Shown: piece after piece, positions 22,033 through 32,618 of the stretch
Layout: each line of letters starts with the position of its first letter
How positions within the stretch are numbered: the stretch's first letter is position 1
NCBI GenBank assembly: GCA_946122785.1
Contig: CAMGYJ010000005.1
Location: 65,422,200 to 65,486,199, forward strand
Origin: Linum tenue
Lineage: Eukaryota; Streptophyta; Magnoliopsida; Malpighiales; Linaceae
Reading direction: 5' to 3'
Length of the DNA: 64,000 nt
Position numbers and translations under genes: made by a program
Notes under the pieces: model-generated
Told to the model about the DNA's origin: nothing
What the model saw: the letters and a program-made list of their open reading frames with translations, nothing else
Databases searched by the model: none

Positions 22033-23293
22033 AGACTCCTCAACTCTTTTGGATCTATGATTGTATACTCTATATGCTTGACCCTTAGTTGAGTATCCAA
22101 GAAATGTAGCCTGATCTGATTTAGCATCGAATTTGGAAAATAATCATTTGTATTCAGAATGAAACATTTACACCCAAAGGGGTGAAAGTATCCTACATTT
22201 GGTGTTTTCTGCTTCAAAATTTCATATGGGGTCTTATTTATGGACTTTCTAATAAGTACCCTGTTGATTGAATAAACTGCTGTCATTACAGCTTCTCCCC
22301 AGAAAACTTTTGGTGTACCATACTCTAACAACATTGTCCTAGCATCTTCAATTATGGTTCTATTCTTTCTCTCTACTACACCATTTTGTTGTGGTGTTCT
22401 GGGTGCAGAAAAAGTATGGTTGATCCCTCTTTCATCACATAACTCCCCAAAATTGTCTGATTTGAACTCTCCCCCATTGTCACTTCGGATGGATTTAATT
22501 CCTTTTTCAGATTCATTTAGTATTCGATTTACAAACAATATGAAGCAACCGAAGGCTTCATCTTCTGATGCAAGTAGATAGACCCATGTATATATAGAGA
22601 AATCATCAACTAACACAAAACCATAGGATTTACCTCCAAGACTAGTCACGTTAGTTGGTCCAAATAAATCCATATGAATTAATTCAAAAGGTGCAGAGGT
22701 GGTTATGTCTTTCTTAGACTTAAAACTTTTCTTAGCTAGTTTACCTCCTACACAAGCATCACAGAAAAACTTGGAATTTTCTTTTAAAGTAGGAATCCCT
22801 CTAGCTGACTTCATCCTAGATAACTTGGATAACTTTGACAAGCATATGTGTCCTAGTTTTCTATGCCAAAGCATTTCAGTATCACACATGCTAGCTTGAA
22901 AACATGTCTCATTAAAGGTTTTCAGACAATTCAGATTAACAACATACATATTATTTTTCTTGGTTCCACTAAATAGCAGTTTGTTGTCTTTTATCCTGAT
23001 AATCTGACATGTTTCTGACTCAAAGATTACTCTGTTTCACTTGAACACAGCTGACTTATAGAGAGAAGATTGTGTTTCAAACCTTTAACAAATAACACAT
23101 CACTAATAGTGGGAAGATGATTCTTACCAACAGTTCCACTTCCCATTATTATTCCTACCTGATCATCTCCAAAGACTACCTTACCACCCTTCTTATATTT
23201 TAAAGAAGAAAACAATTCCTTTTTACCTGTCATGTGGTGTGAGCAACCACTGTCCAGAAACCAGATGTTCTCATTTTCTCCCAAACTCTGCAA
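22023..23293 (-). pseudogene. Copia protease and integrase, broken
   Basis: Protease occupies 23293-23027 with the LDSGCSHHMTG active-site region and ends by a frame break after LLSISQLC. Integrase occupies 22949-22023: an HHCC zinc site (HRKLGH...CDACVGGK), then the DDE residues in IHMDLFGP, IRSDNGGEFKS and QQNGVVERKN. Its C-terminus overlaps the RT frame by ten bases in another frame. Confidence 0.88.
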
Positions 23294-23297
23294 TCAA

Positions 23298-25040
23298 TCA
23301 TAGGTTATTATATTTTGGTACCCAAAATGTTTTGGATGTACCAAGTTTCCTCAGATCCTGTAAATCATAGCAGAATTTTGCCAAGTGGCCTCTTCTCTTA
23401 CAATAAGTGCATGTATAGATAACAGAGTATTTTCTGTCTTGCTTAGGGAAATATTTACAAGAAGAAGTGTTTGTGATTCGTTTTGCCCTGAATATATTAT
23501 GCTTCTGTAGATCTGATTTTGCTTTAAGCAGTTTGTTTAGCCTTTGATTTTCATTTGTAAGCTCAAATATCTGCTTATTCAGTTTTTTATGTTCTTCATT
23601 CTGAAACCTTAATGACTTGTTTAGGATAAGGATTTCCTTCTTTAAGCCCTGATTGTCAGTCATAAGTAAGCAGCACTTGCTTTTAAGTCTTTTACATTCT
23701 TCTTGCAAGTTTGTCACAGCGTTGAGGAAATCAGTTTTTGATTCAAAAACAGTGTCTGCATCATTATTTCCATCTGATTCAGAGTCAGTGATTACCTGAT
23801 AGCATGATGGTGTTAACTGATCATTGCTGCTTGAAGATTGGTAATCGTGTTCACTGTTGGTTGCAAACGCCATGTAAGCAAGATCTTTTGCTTCTTGTTC
23901 TTCTTCTGAGCTAAGGTCACTCCAAGATGCAGCCAGTGCCTTTTCCTTAGCTCTGCCTCCTGCAAGACACTTTGATCTAATATGTCCTGTCTTACCACAC
24001 TTATAGCAAACTGTTAGATCTTTTTCATTGGAAGACCTGTGGTCTTCCTTATCGATTTTGAACCTTTCTCGACCTTCAGAGGATCTATCATATGACCTCG
24101 GGGTGCTTTTATCTAGATATGGTCTATATGATGTGTATCTTTCGTTTGTTTTAGTAGGAACTCTTTTCAATTTCTTCCCTGTCCTTTCTATGTTCAGGGA
24201 ACTGATTATTGAAGTGTCTAGAGTCACCATATGCTCTTTTTGCTTGAAAATCCTTTTTCATTTTGAGCATCCGATGAAACTTTCTACTTACAAGAGCAAA
24301 TTCTTTTTCAAAGTCCTCTCCCATATCTACTTCAGAATCACTATCATATTCTTGAGCTTTGAATGCAATAACCTTTCTTCTTCTATGGTCATCTTTATTC
24401 ATTTGTATTATGACTTCTTCATTAGCAAAGATCCAACTAGCCTTTCAATGGATAATGTATTCAAATCTTTGGCTTCCTCAATAGCAGTTTGCTTAGGTAA
24501 CCATTCTCTAGGTAAACACCTTAAGATTTTTCGAACTAGGTCCTTTGTCTCAAATATTTTCCCTAGACACTTTAGTCTATTGATCAGATCATTGAACCGT
24601 TTGTACATGCTAGATATTGATTCTCCTGAGCTCATTTCGAACGACTCATATTCATTTAACAGGACATCAATTCTACTTTCTTTAACTTCAGACGTACCTT
24701 CATGGGTTGTCTGAAGAGACTCCCAAATCTCCTTGGCAGACTCACATTGTGCAACCTGACTCCGTTCTTCAGGGCAGAGAGCTGAAAACAGTATGTGCAT
24801 AGCTCGTGAATCGAGCTATGACGATATCTTCTGTTCCTCTTTCCACTCTTCTTCATCTTCATCTTCCATGGGAATAGGTCCTTTCCTCACAACCGCCCAT
24901 AGCTCTCCATAAACTCCGCGAAGATAAATCCTCATTCTCTTTTTCCAGACTGTGTAGTCTGTTCCATCGAACCAAGGTGGATTTGTATTCGCAGAATAAG
25001 AGACTACAGCTGATGAGGATCCAGACATTCTGAGCAACAC
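23298..25040 (-). pseudogene. Copia gag with two zinc knuckles, broken
   Basis: The start at 25040 gives a DUF4219-like N-terminus (FDGTDYTVWKKRMRIYL). An in-frame TAG at 24816-24818 interrupts; the same frame resumes as the UBN2-type capsid region (SVAQCESAKEIWESLQTTHEG-like). Frame changes occur near 24408 and again between 24230 and 24151. The last segment has a CCHC knuckle CYKCGKTGHIRSKC, a coiled-coil stretch rich in Leu/Lys/Glu, and a second knuckle CTYCKRRGHLAKFC near the protease. A long gag with a distal second knuckle fits Sireviruses. Confidence 0.87.
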
Positions 25041-25071
25041 TCTTTGGCGATGATTAATCCTTCAAAGAGCA

Positions 25072-25084
25072 GGCTCTGATACCA
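25072..25084 (-). other. Primer binding site, initiator methionine tRNA
   Basis: Minus-strand TGGTATCAGAGCC, the standard initiator-Met tRNA complement of plant copia elements, lies two bases from the 5' LTR. Confidence 0.93.
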
Positions 25085-25825
25085 AGTGTAGAATCAGAGT
25101 GAAAAGAAAAGATCGAAATTTTATTGAATTTGAACGATTACACTTTGCAGAAACAAGAACCCTAGCCAAGCCAAGCCAAGAAGCTTGGCCCTTTGAAAAT
25201 AAGAAAGAAACACTCAAACCCCTACTTCCCAAGGATCAATCACCCGGTTTACACACCCTATGATTGACGTATCGAAGTGAGTTCAAGAATGGACCCATGA
25301 CGAACAAAGTAGATACCCAATCTCACTTAGCTTGCTCTCAACTGTCAAGTTTAAAATGACACAATTGATTCCTATTTATAGGAGCGATCACGAAGTGACC
25401 GTTTGAGCAGACCTCAGACCCGTTTCCTATGCCTTGTAGTGATCATCATTACGAAGAATAGAGGTGGTGCTCGTCGACCTGGTTTCTTGTGTGGGGCATG
25501 GTAAAGGAAACCATACCGGACATCATACCGGATTCCTTTCTGGTAGGGTATTTTGTGGTACGAACATGGTTCAACCGTTTCATACCGGTAAATACCGTTT
25601 TTGCAATAATAAAATATATTTTCTGTCAAAAAACAGAAATCAGAGTATCGTCTCGGAGTAATACCAGATGTATCGGAATATACCGGACAATATATACAAC
25701 TAATTAGCAAATTAATAGAAAATTTTAAAATAATATTTTTTTTTTAAACTTCCCCATCACTTATCAATTATCACCTTCCTTGGTTACTCCCCCGCGTGCA
25801 ACTTTTCCCTCTCTCATCTTCCATT

Positions 25826-25829
25826 CTTC

Positions 25830-25875
<46 letters not shown>
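25826..25875. repeat. (CT)n microsatellite in the captured leader
   Basis: About 24 CT dinucleotides. CT-rich leaders are common in plant core promoters and 5' UTRs. A TATATTAC stretch at about 25921 follows. Confidence 0.9.
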
Positions 25876-25877
<2 letters not shown>

Positions 25878-25992
25878 TTCCCTCCCACCTGCCCGGCTGC
25901 CCCACTCTCCTTCACTCTTTTATATTACCCGGGCAAAGCAAGAATAGGTAACAACCCAAATAAGATATTCCTTTCATTTCCGACCGCCGATC

Positions 25993-26259
25993 ATGTCTGG
26001 TTACCCTTACCACCCTCCGTACGGCTACGGATACGGCCCTCCTCCACCGTCTCAACCCTACTGCTCATCCGGCAGTCCTCCACCCCCACAACCCTACGGC
26101 TCATCCGGCGGAGAAGGCAGATTTAAAGATGAAAACTGTCGCAGCTCGCATGCAACCGGCGGCAGGGACAAGGTCGGCACGGCGCAGAGGCAGGGTCGGC
26201 GCGGCGAAGAGGAGGCTGGTACGGCGAGATTGACCACATTTTTATTACCGCCGGTCTGA
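25993..26259 (+). pseudogene. Captured N-terminus of a CML49/50-like (penta-EF-hand type) gene
   Basis: The ORF begins MSGYPYHPPYGYGYG and continues with PPPPSQPY and PPPPQPYGSSG repeats. This Gly/Pro/Tyr-rich start is typical of plant CML49/CML50 calcium-binding proteins, whose EF hands lie much further on and are absent here. About 40 residues are host-like. The rest, from about 26120, is Arg/Gly-rich sequence ending in hAT subterminal DNA. The promoter-like region and leader upstream are also present, so a short chimeric transcript is possible. Identity rests on pattern; the EF-hand part that would prove it is missing. Confidence 0.6.
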
Positions 26260-28374
26260 TTTAAACCGGGCGGTATACCGGTTCATGCCGGTTAAGCTGA
26301 TTAAACCGGCCGGCGCGATAGAAAGGAGGCTGGTAGGGTATCGTTTCGCCGCTGGTCGGATTCCCGGTTTTACCGGTTGAACCGGCAGGTACGATCCGGT
26401 TTCCTTTACCATGGTGTGGGGAGCAGAGGTCTGCGAAAATGAAGAGCTCGAGAAGGAAGAACACTTGCGAAGGACGATACCCAGGTCAAACCGTTGCATC
26501 GTTTTGTTACTTTGATGGTGCGACACTGTTTTGAACAAGCAAGGAGCGACATCGTTTTGGCGAGCAGTGATCTTCAAGTTCTCATGCAACAACGTCTTCC
26601 GCTAGTGGAAAATCATTTGCCTAATATATAGGGTAAATTGGAAGTTTTCTCACTGAAATAACTAAAAAGTATCACATTTTGCCACTAGAATTAGTTTATT
26701 CCATTTCTGCTCACTATAATTAGTCCAACAGTTCAAGTTTGATCACTCTCAGCTAGCTTTATCTGATGTGGCAGTTAACTCTCAGAATTGGCCGTTAAAT
26801 ATGTGACGTGGCAATTAAAAATTTAATATTTAATATTTCCACCTCATTATTTCAATTATTAACAAATAAAATAACAAAACCTAAAATTAAACTTATCCTC
26901 GCTACCTCCATCGTGGAAACTCAATCCACCACCGCGCCCGAATCCAGCAACCTCCATCGCGGCAGCTCAATCCGTCACAGCACCCGAATCCAACAAACTC
27001 ACAATCCTCGCCAACTCCGTCTCCTCCCGTAAAAGACCTCGGCGGCTGACGATTTGGGGTCTTTCACAAGCAACTGAGTTAAACAGCCCACCTCCGATCC
27101 TGGGTCGTGATTCTGCTGTCTTTCGTGTGTTCGGCCTTGTACATGGGCATTCCTGGGTCTACTTTGTTAGAGAGTGCTATGTCAGTGATCAAACTTGAAC
27201 TGTTGAACTAATTTTAGTGATAAAAATGGAATAAACTATAATGGTTAGGGGTGCAATGCTGACCCTGAAAACCCGAAGACCCGACCCGTCCCGTCCCGTC
27301 CCTAAGGGTCGGGCCGGGTCTATTTGCATAGAGGGACAACTTTGGGACGGGTCTTCTCCTTGTCCCTGTAAGGGTCGGGTCAAACTGTACTCTGTCCCTA
27401 AAAAAGCCCATCTGACCCGAAACCCCACTTTAGACCCGTAAAAATTTGAAAACTAAAGAGAACAAACACTTCTCCACTCTCCATTCCTCTCGATTACTTT
27501 CGTATTTCCATTGACCTAAAACCATTCAATCTTCACCCTTCATTCTCGGCGACTGCCGGCGATTGTCGTCCGGCGTCGACGCCCAGTCCTCCTTCTCCAA
27601 CCGCAAGGACGATTGCCTTCCTCGTCGGCCGCGAGGGCTTGGAGAATCCCTTCACGAACCCTCCATCCCTCTCATCCATTAACCCTAAAAGCTCGACTGA
27701 TTGTTGCGGTAAGTTTCCTCTCCTTTGCTGTGTTACAAACCTCGATTGATTGACCAACGAACCCCACTAGGGTGTTTTCTTTTCTTTTCATTTTGTTGTT
27801 ACTTTCTTCCGATCCTTTTGAAAACCCAAGAAAAGGTACGATGGGGGAATTTGATTCCTTATTGAGTGGGTTGTGGACTGTGGATAGATGGCTGGCTGTT
27901 GTTGTAGTAGTAATTGTCGTTTGGACTTTTGGAAGGAGGGTTTGGGATTTGAGATGAGGGAAAGGGAGTAAGGTGAGAAGAAGAGGATGATGAAAGCAAT
28001 TTGGGTCGACACAGAGTTTCCCTTTCAATTAATCTAATGGAACTATTATTACTCCATTTGTAGTCTATTATATTCCCTATATATGTCCGTCTGGTCTGTT
28101 CTTGTCTTTCTAGTTCTTCTCTCAAGTTCATGGGCATGTGGCATACTTCAGATCATCCCTGTTCTTCTGTGTTTTTTGCTTTTAACCTTTCCTGGTTATG
28201 AATTTACCACCGGGTATTTTCTTTATGGCAACCCTTTACTGATTCAACTATGATACTTGGAATGTAAATTAAGTGTAGTAACTGGTTGCTAATTTTGTGT
28301 AGTAACTTCCAGAACACAAAAATTGTTGTTATATTGTCTCTAAGCAAAATTGGTATTGTCTAATTCTGGTACAG

Positions 28375-28616
28375 CCGGCATGATATCGAGGCGATCAATG
28401 GAGCATGGGGGATGATAGCCATAGGTCTCACAGCAGGTTTGGTCATTGAAGGTTACTCTGGGAAGACCATAATAGAACAGGTCAGTGATGAGGTCTCTAT
28501 CTATCATATTAATCTGGATTTACTCTTTTGAAGTCTTGTTGATAACTTGACTGAGTTGTTTCTCCCTTCAGTTGGTCGGGTACTTGTCTACCATCTTCCC
28601 TATTTTCGTAAGATAG
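28375..28616 (+). pseudogene. Captured two-exon 3' end of an LHC-like gene (tentative)
   Basis: Exon A 28375-28480 is bounded by ...GTACAG and GTCAGT splice sites. Exon B 28572-28616 follows a TTCTCCCTTCAG acceptor and ends in TAG. The exons join in phase 0. Exon A encodes HDIEAINGAWGMIAIG, then LVIEGYSGKTIIEQ. This is close to the E-x-x-N-G-x-x-x-M helix followed by an E-x-x-(S/T)-G-K turn of chlorophyll a/b-binding-like (ELIP/SEP/one-helix) proteins, but the usual Arg after N-G is missing. Preserved splice sites show that genomic DNA, not cDNA, was acquired. No matching upstream exons were found. Family assignment is uncertain. Confidence 0.45.
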
Positions 28617-28975
28617 CTTCGAGTTTTGGGACCAACATCACCTGAAGTTATAAAGGTACTTGTTCGATCTGCCTGCAAAATTCTGTCTCTTGACTTACAC
28701 AACACAGAAAATGAAAGAGAGGAGATGACACTGTTTATAAATAATGCATCATGCCAGAGCAGTAGTGGCTTCTGTTTATAAATAATGCTTTGATGTTGAA
28801 GTTGATAAAGGAGGGATCAGTTGCATTTTAATAACTATTTATGCTTTGAAGTTGACCAAAGAGCAGCTTGCATCTGTACTGTATTTATACTTAGAATAGC
28901 TAGCAAAGTCTTGGAGAGGGCAAGAATTAAACAAATGATAGGATATTAATATTTGATTCATTAAAATGGCAGGAT

Positions 28976-29353
28976 ATGGATGAAGCTAGCAGTAATCCCA
29001 TGGAGGTCTCCACCAATGCACCTTCTCAAGGAAATCTTCCATTGGAAGTTGATGAAAATGAAGAAGGTACATTCGGAACTTCAGCTGTATGGGAGCATTA
29101 TAATAGACAAAATTGGTCGGATAAGGAAACTAGAAAAGCTGTTTGCAAATATTGTTCATCGAAGTTAAAATGTCCATCTACTTTTGGAACAAGTGGTTTG
29201 AAAAGGCATTTGCAAAGATGCAAAAAGTATCCTTATAGTAATCATAATCAGAAGAAATCTAGAACTCCTAGCGCTCAAGGTACCAATACTACAGCTCAGG
29301 GTACTAGTAGTGCTTCTCCTACTTTTACACCTCACACATATTTTGGTAAATAA
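28976..29353 (+). CDS. BED zinc-finger ORF, N-terminal remnant of a hAT transposase
   Basis: 125 codons. After an acidic N-terminus comes a BED-type finger: AVWEHYNRQ, then C-K-Y-C, 17 residues, and H-L-Q-R-C (residues about 35-85). This is the DNA-binding head of RICESLEEPER-like plant hAT transposases. An AG acceptor (TGGCAG at about 28970-28975) lies just before the start, consistent with a leader intron. A TAA at 29351-29353 and AT-rich repeats replace the RNase H-like catalytic domain and the hAT dimerisation region. It could still encode a short DNA-binding protein. Confidence 0.7.
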   Translation: MDEASSNPMEVSTNAPSQGNLPLEVDENEEGTFGTSAVWEHYNRQNWSDKETRKAVCKYCSSKLKCPSTFGTSGLKRHLQRCKKYPYSNHNQKKSRTPSAQGTNTTAQGTSSASPTFTPHTYFGK

Positions 29354-29420
29354 ATAATTTGGTAAATAAATAATTTTCTGAAATTATTTTGGCAATTGAT
29401 TAATTTTCTGGAATTAATTG

Positions 29421-29960
29421 GGTAAATAAATAATTTTCTGGAATTATTTTGACAATTGATTAATATTTTGGAAATATGTTGGTGATTGATTAAATTTTTG
29501 GAATATTTTGGTGATTAATTAATTTTTTCGAATTAATTTGATGAATAGATAATTTTATGAACAGAGATTCGTAAATAAAATGATTTTTTGAAATTAATTT
29601 CGTAATTGATTAATTTTCTGAAATAATTTCATAAATAAATTATTTAACTAATTAATTAATTAATTTTCTGGAATTAATTTGATAAATAAATGATATTCTA
29701 GAATAAATTGGGTAAATAAATAATTTTCTGGAATTATTTTGACAATTGATTAATATTTTGGAATTATGTTGGTGATTAATTAAATTTTTGGAATTATTTT
29801 GGTGATTAATTAATTTTTTGGAATTAATTTGATGAATAAATAATTATCTGAACTGAAATTCGTAAAAAATTATTTTTTGAAATTAATTTCGTAATTGATT
29901 AATTTTCTGAAATAATTTCATAAATAAATTATTATATGAATTAATTAATTAATTTTCTGT
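29421..29960. repeat. AT-rich tandem duplication, about 290-bp period
   Basis: The block starting GGTAAATAAATAATTTTCTG at 29421 recurs at 29711, and the following 240 bp stay alignable. Within each block a shorter unit built on AATTNATTTNGTGATTGATTAATTTT is itself repeated. Confidence 0.85.
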
Positions 29961-30550
29961 TTTTTTTATAATTTGGTATTTAATTTTGTGTCGGAGAGGG
30001 TCGACCCGCTGACCCGTCCCGTCCCGACCCGTCCCGACCCTAAAGGGTCAGACAGGGTCAAGAAGAGAACAGGGACGGGACGGGTCGATTCTGCAAGCTG
30101 TCCCTTTAGGGACGGGACAGACAGGGTCAGGGACGGGACAGGGACAGGGACGGGACAGGCAAATTTTCAGCCCTAAACTATATTTAGTGGCAAATTTGAA
30201 ATTTTTAGTATAGTAATTCTAGTGAAGAGAACTTGCAATTACTAATATATATCAAGGACAATAAGCATCCACTTTGTAATTTAACCAAAACGAACTCAAG
30301 AATGTCTGTATTTACCAGTGTTATTCACATACATTCATTTGATGTTTGATGTAATTGATATTAACAGACCGTTTGGTACCAAATGAATCGATAATTCATT
30401 TCATTATATAATGAATTACCGGGTAGAATTTATTGTCAAATGAAATATTGTGTTTGGTATGTCATATTCAAATCTATAGAAATAAAATGAATTGCAGTGT
30501 AGAATTCATTGTCAAATGAATTTTTGTGTTTGGTATGTCATATGTATAAG

Positions 30551-31060
30551 CAGGGGAGGAGCTACCTTGTGCCTCGGGGGGGCCCCGGCCCCCCCGAGAA
30601 TTTTGGAGATCGCGTGTAAAAATATCGAGAATTTTGAAAATTCTGAAAAAGTTAACTATTGTAGATTAACAATAACGTGCAATAATGAGCAAATATGTTT
30701 GGGTCTAGTCTAACGGAATGCAGCTACTTGGTATTTGTGAATACCAGTACCATGGTTCAATCCCTGACAGCAACATTGTTTTTTTAGTTTTCCTACTTTG
30801 GTTGAATTTTTGTTTAAAATTTAGATTGATCACTTAACTTTTGTACTTATTCAAATACTTTTTAATTTCAAAGTTCAAACTAGATAATGAAATTTTGGAG
30901 CTTATAATATTTTTCTAATTTAGATAATTAAATTTTGGAGTCTAGATAATTAAATTTTGAAGCTTATGACTCACAATGTAAATATTTTCTTAATTTTTTT
31001 TACGAATATTATACAATAAAGTCCGGCCCCCCCGACCACTAGATGCTAGCTCCGCCCCTG
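30551..31060. mobile_element. hAT MITE with CAGGGG...CCCCTG ends
   Basis: Ends are CAGGGGAGGAGCTA and, inverted, CAGGGGCGGAGCTAGC. The 8-bp target duplication TGTATAAG is at 30543-30550 and 31061-31068. Runs of G and C (GGGGGGGCCCCGGCCCCCCC type) sit just inside both ends. The interior is AT-rich, with a tRNA-like segment at about 30712-30766 containing GGTTCAATCCC. Confidence 0.93.
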
Positions 31061-31068
31061 TGTATAAG

Positions 31069-32618
31069 TAATTCAGTTAATAAAAGAGGATAATTATGTC
31101 ATTCTATTATAATTAGTAAATACTTGTGGAATTCATTTGGAAATTCCATCTCAATTCCTCGGAATTGCTACAAGTAGTTCCAACATAGCGAGTACTTTTA
31201 AATGACAGAACTTACCCCTTACTTTTCTAAATCCTCCGCCCTCCCTCCGCATGAAGAGCGTGTGCAATCACGCTCAGGTGGGCAAGGTTTAGCGGATCTA
31301 GCAGTATCCTTGGAAAAGGCTAATCAACACGAGAATATAGTAATAAGTAAGAAAATTACGAACAAAATAGGTAATACAAGAATTTTCAACTCTCTTTAGA
31401 TTAGAAGTTTTGATTAGAATCGCAGTACAATATTTCATTGAAATATCTTGTAAGATACTGTTGCCTTGACTTCATTTTTTCTTTTTCTTTTCACTTGTTC
31501 GTCAAGCTTTCGAGCCGCTCTTTCAATTGCCGCCTAATCCCTCAACATGTTCCATAGAATTCAAAATTTAGAATTTAAAATGACTTCTCTTAAATACCAA
31601 ACACAAAAATGTTTTATTTCTAAATAAATTCCTCAAAACTTATGTAATTCTTTTATACCAATCGGTATGAAAAAAATAAGTAAGATAAATTAAATTTGAT
31701 AGACAGGGGAGGCATAACAAAAAGTTGTGGGAATCTGAATGAGAAACAAGTCCTAACAAGAATGGACCCAAACAATACTGGTTTAGACCAGTTCCTCCAG
31801 TCCAACTGCCACAGAAGCAAGCATCAGTGCCAATCAATGCGGGCCCAGTATTTGGGCTTTTGGCCCGGACAGATAAAAGAAGAACTGAGTGCTGATAGGC
31901 TTTTGAGACAAAGATTTCAATATAATTGTAAAATTAATTGCACATGTTTTTTTATTTCAAATTTTATGCAATCCACGCCCTAATAGCTCTGTTCACACCA
32001 AAATAAAAAAATATATATGCAATCCAATCCAATTTTATTTTATTGCAATTACATTAATTCAATTTACTTGTAATTGCATGTACGAGGCTTTAAGTGAACT
32101 TATAATAAATAAAAAATTAATTAATTAAGCGAGAAAAAATAAAATCATTGTTTTTATATTTTTATATGACTTGCATTTTGCAGACTTACATTTTTAAAAT
32201 GCGTACTAAATTGGTGCAACCATCTTTGCAATTGCATATTTAAAGTCATGTAGGATTTGCAGTTGAGAAAATACCATTGAATATTGATGTGAATACTGTG
32301 AGAATATATGAGATTTATGAGTCGTAGATATTCGGATTTATATTTTTTGTTTGTGTAATAAGAAGTGAATCAATTCGTATGGAGAAATTTATTTCAATCT
32401 TCTCATTTTCTGCTTGGAAGTTGATGTACATATTATTTTTCCTTCTGTTTATGTAACAACATATTATCATAAATTATTTTGTTTTTATCGTCCATTATTT
32501 CGCACATCTTCTTTTTCCTATTTTTTATCCTATTTAGCAATAATAAAAGCACACATGATCATAACATTTTTTTTTGTCTTCTGGTTGTCGCTTTTAGTCG
32601 AGGTTGGCATTTGCATAA
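31069..32618. other. Gene-free spacer
   Basis: AT-rich. Short plus-strand frames (31202-31399, 31696-31983) have no recognisable product. Nothing else is supported. Confidence 0.55.

Larger units (their letters stand above)
25497..26413 (+). mobile_element. hAT element carrying a captured host gene 5' end
   Basis: Perfect 16-bp inverted ends, CATGGTAAAGGAAACC. The 8-bp target duplication GTGTGGGG is at 25489-25496 and 26414-26421. Subterminal regions are full of ATACCGG/CCGGTAT repeats. The centre, about 25770-26120, is unlike the ends: a pyrimidine-rich promoter/leader and the start of a protein-coding gene, then a GC-rich stretch. There is no transposase ORF. The structure is that of a non-autonomous hAT with transduplicated host DNA. 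Confidence 0.93.
18046..26591 (-). mobile_element. Complete Sirevirus-like Ty1/copia retrotransposon
   Basis: Two LTRs begin TGTAGAATC and end ATGCAACA (plus orientation). They enclose, on the minus strand, an initiator-Met primer site, gag with two zinc knuckles, protease, integrase, RT, RNase H, an extra ORF and purine tracts. Copia order is shown by integrase preceding RT. The 5-bp target duplication ACGTC is at 18041-18045 and 26592-26596. The extra ORF between RNase H and the 3' LTR, together with repeated polypurine tracts, places it with Sireviruses (SIRE/Maximus). The right (5') LTR contains a later 917-bp hAT insertion. gag-pol carries several stops and frameshifts, so the copy is not autonomous. 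Confidence 0.93.
25087..26591 (-). repeat. 5' LTR of the copia element, split by a hAT insertion
   Basis: LTR sequence runs 25087-25496 and resumes at 26414 or 26422 (one copy of the 8-bp duplication) to 26591. Without the insert the length matches the other LTR. TATAAATA (minus) is at 25373-25380. The insertion lies upstream of the TATA box, in U3, so it could alter transcription of the element. Confidence 0.93.
27246..30175 (+). mobile_element. hAT element with BED-finger exon and captured LHC-like exons
   Basis: The ends are TAGGGGTGCAA and, inverted, TAGGGCTGAAAA. Subterminal zones are dense in GGGACGGG/CCCGTCCC (27270-27410 and 30000-30170), typical of hAT. Flanks share AACTATA, but an exact 8-bp duplication is not clean because a few extra bases sit at the left junction. 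Inside are a leader-like exon ending near 27712 (donor GTAAGT), a long intron-like region, an LHC-like exon pair, a BED-finger ORF, then AT-rich tandem repeats where the transposase catalytic domain would be expected. The element is non-autonomous. Confidence 0.8.
26631..30241. mobile_element. Mutator-like non-autonomous element, hosting a nested hAT
   Basis: Long, imperfect inverted ends of about 70 bp: the left begins GGGTAAATTGGAAGTTTTCTC, and the right is the inverse of GTAATTGCAAGTTCTC, both followed by TTTGCCACTA... motifs. A 10-bp direct repeat, CTAATATATA, is at 26621-26630 and 30242-30251, close to the 9-bp Mutator signature. Internal sequence includes AT-rich DNA, then GC-richer sequence (about 26900-27140) with no recognised product. 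The right arm is split at about 27245/30176 by a hAT element. Confidence 0.75.
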
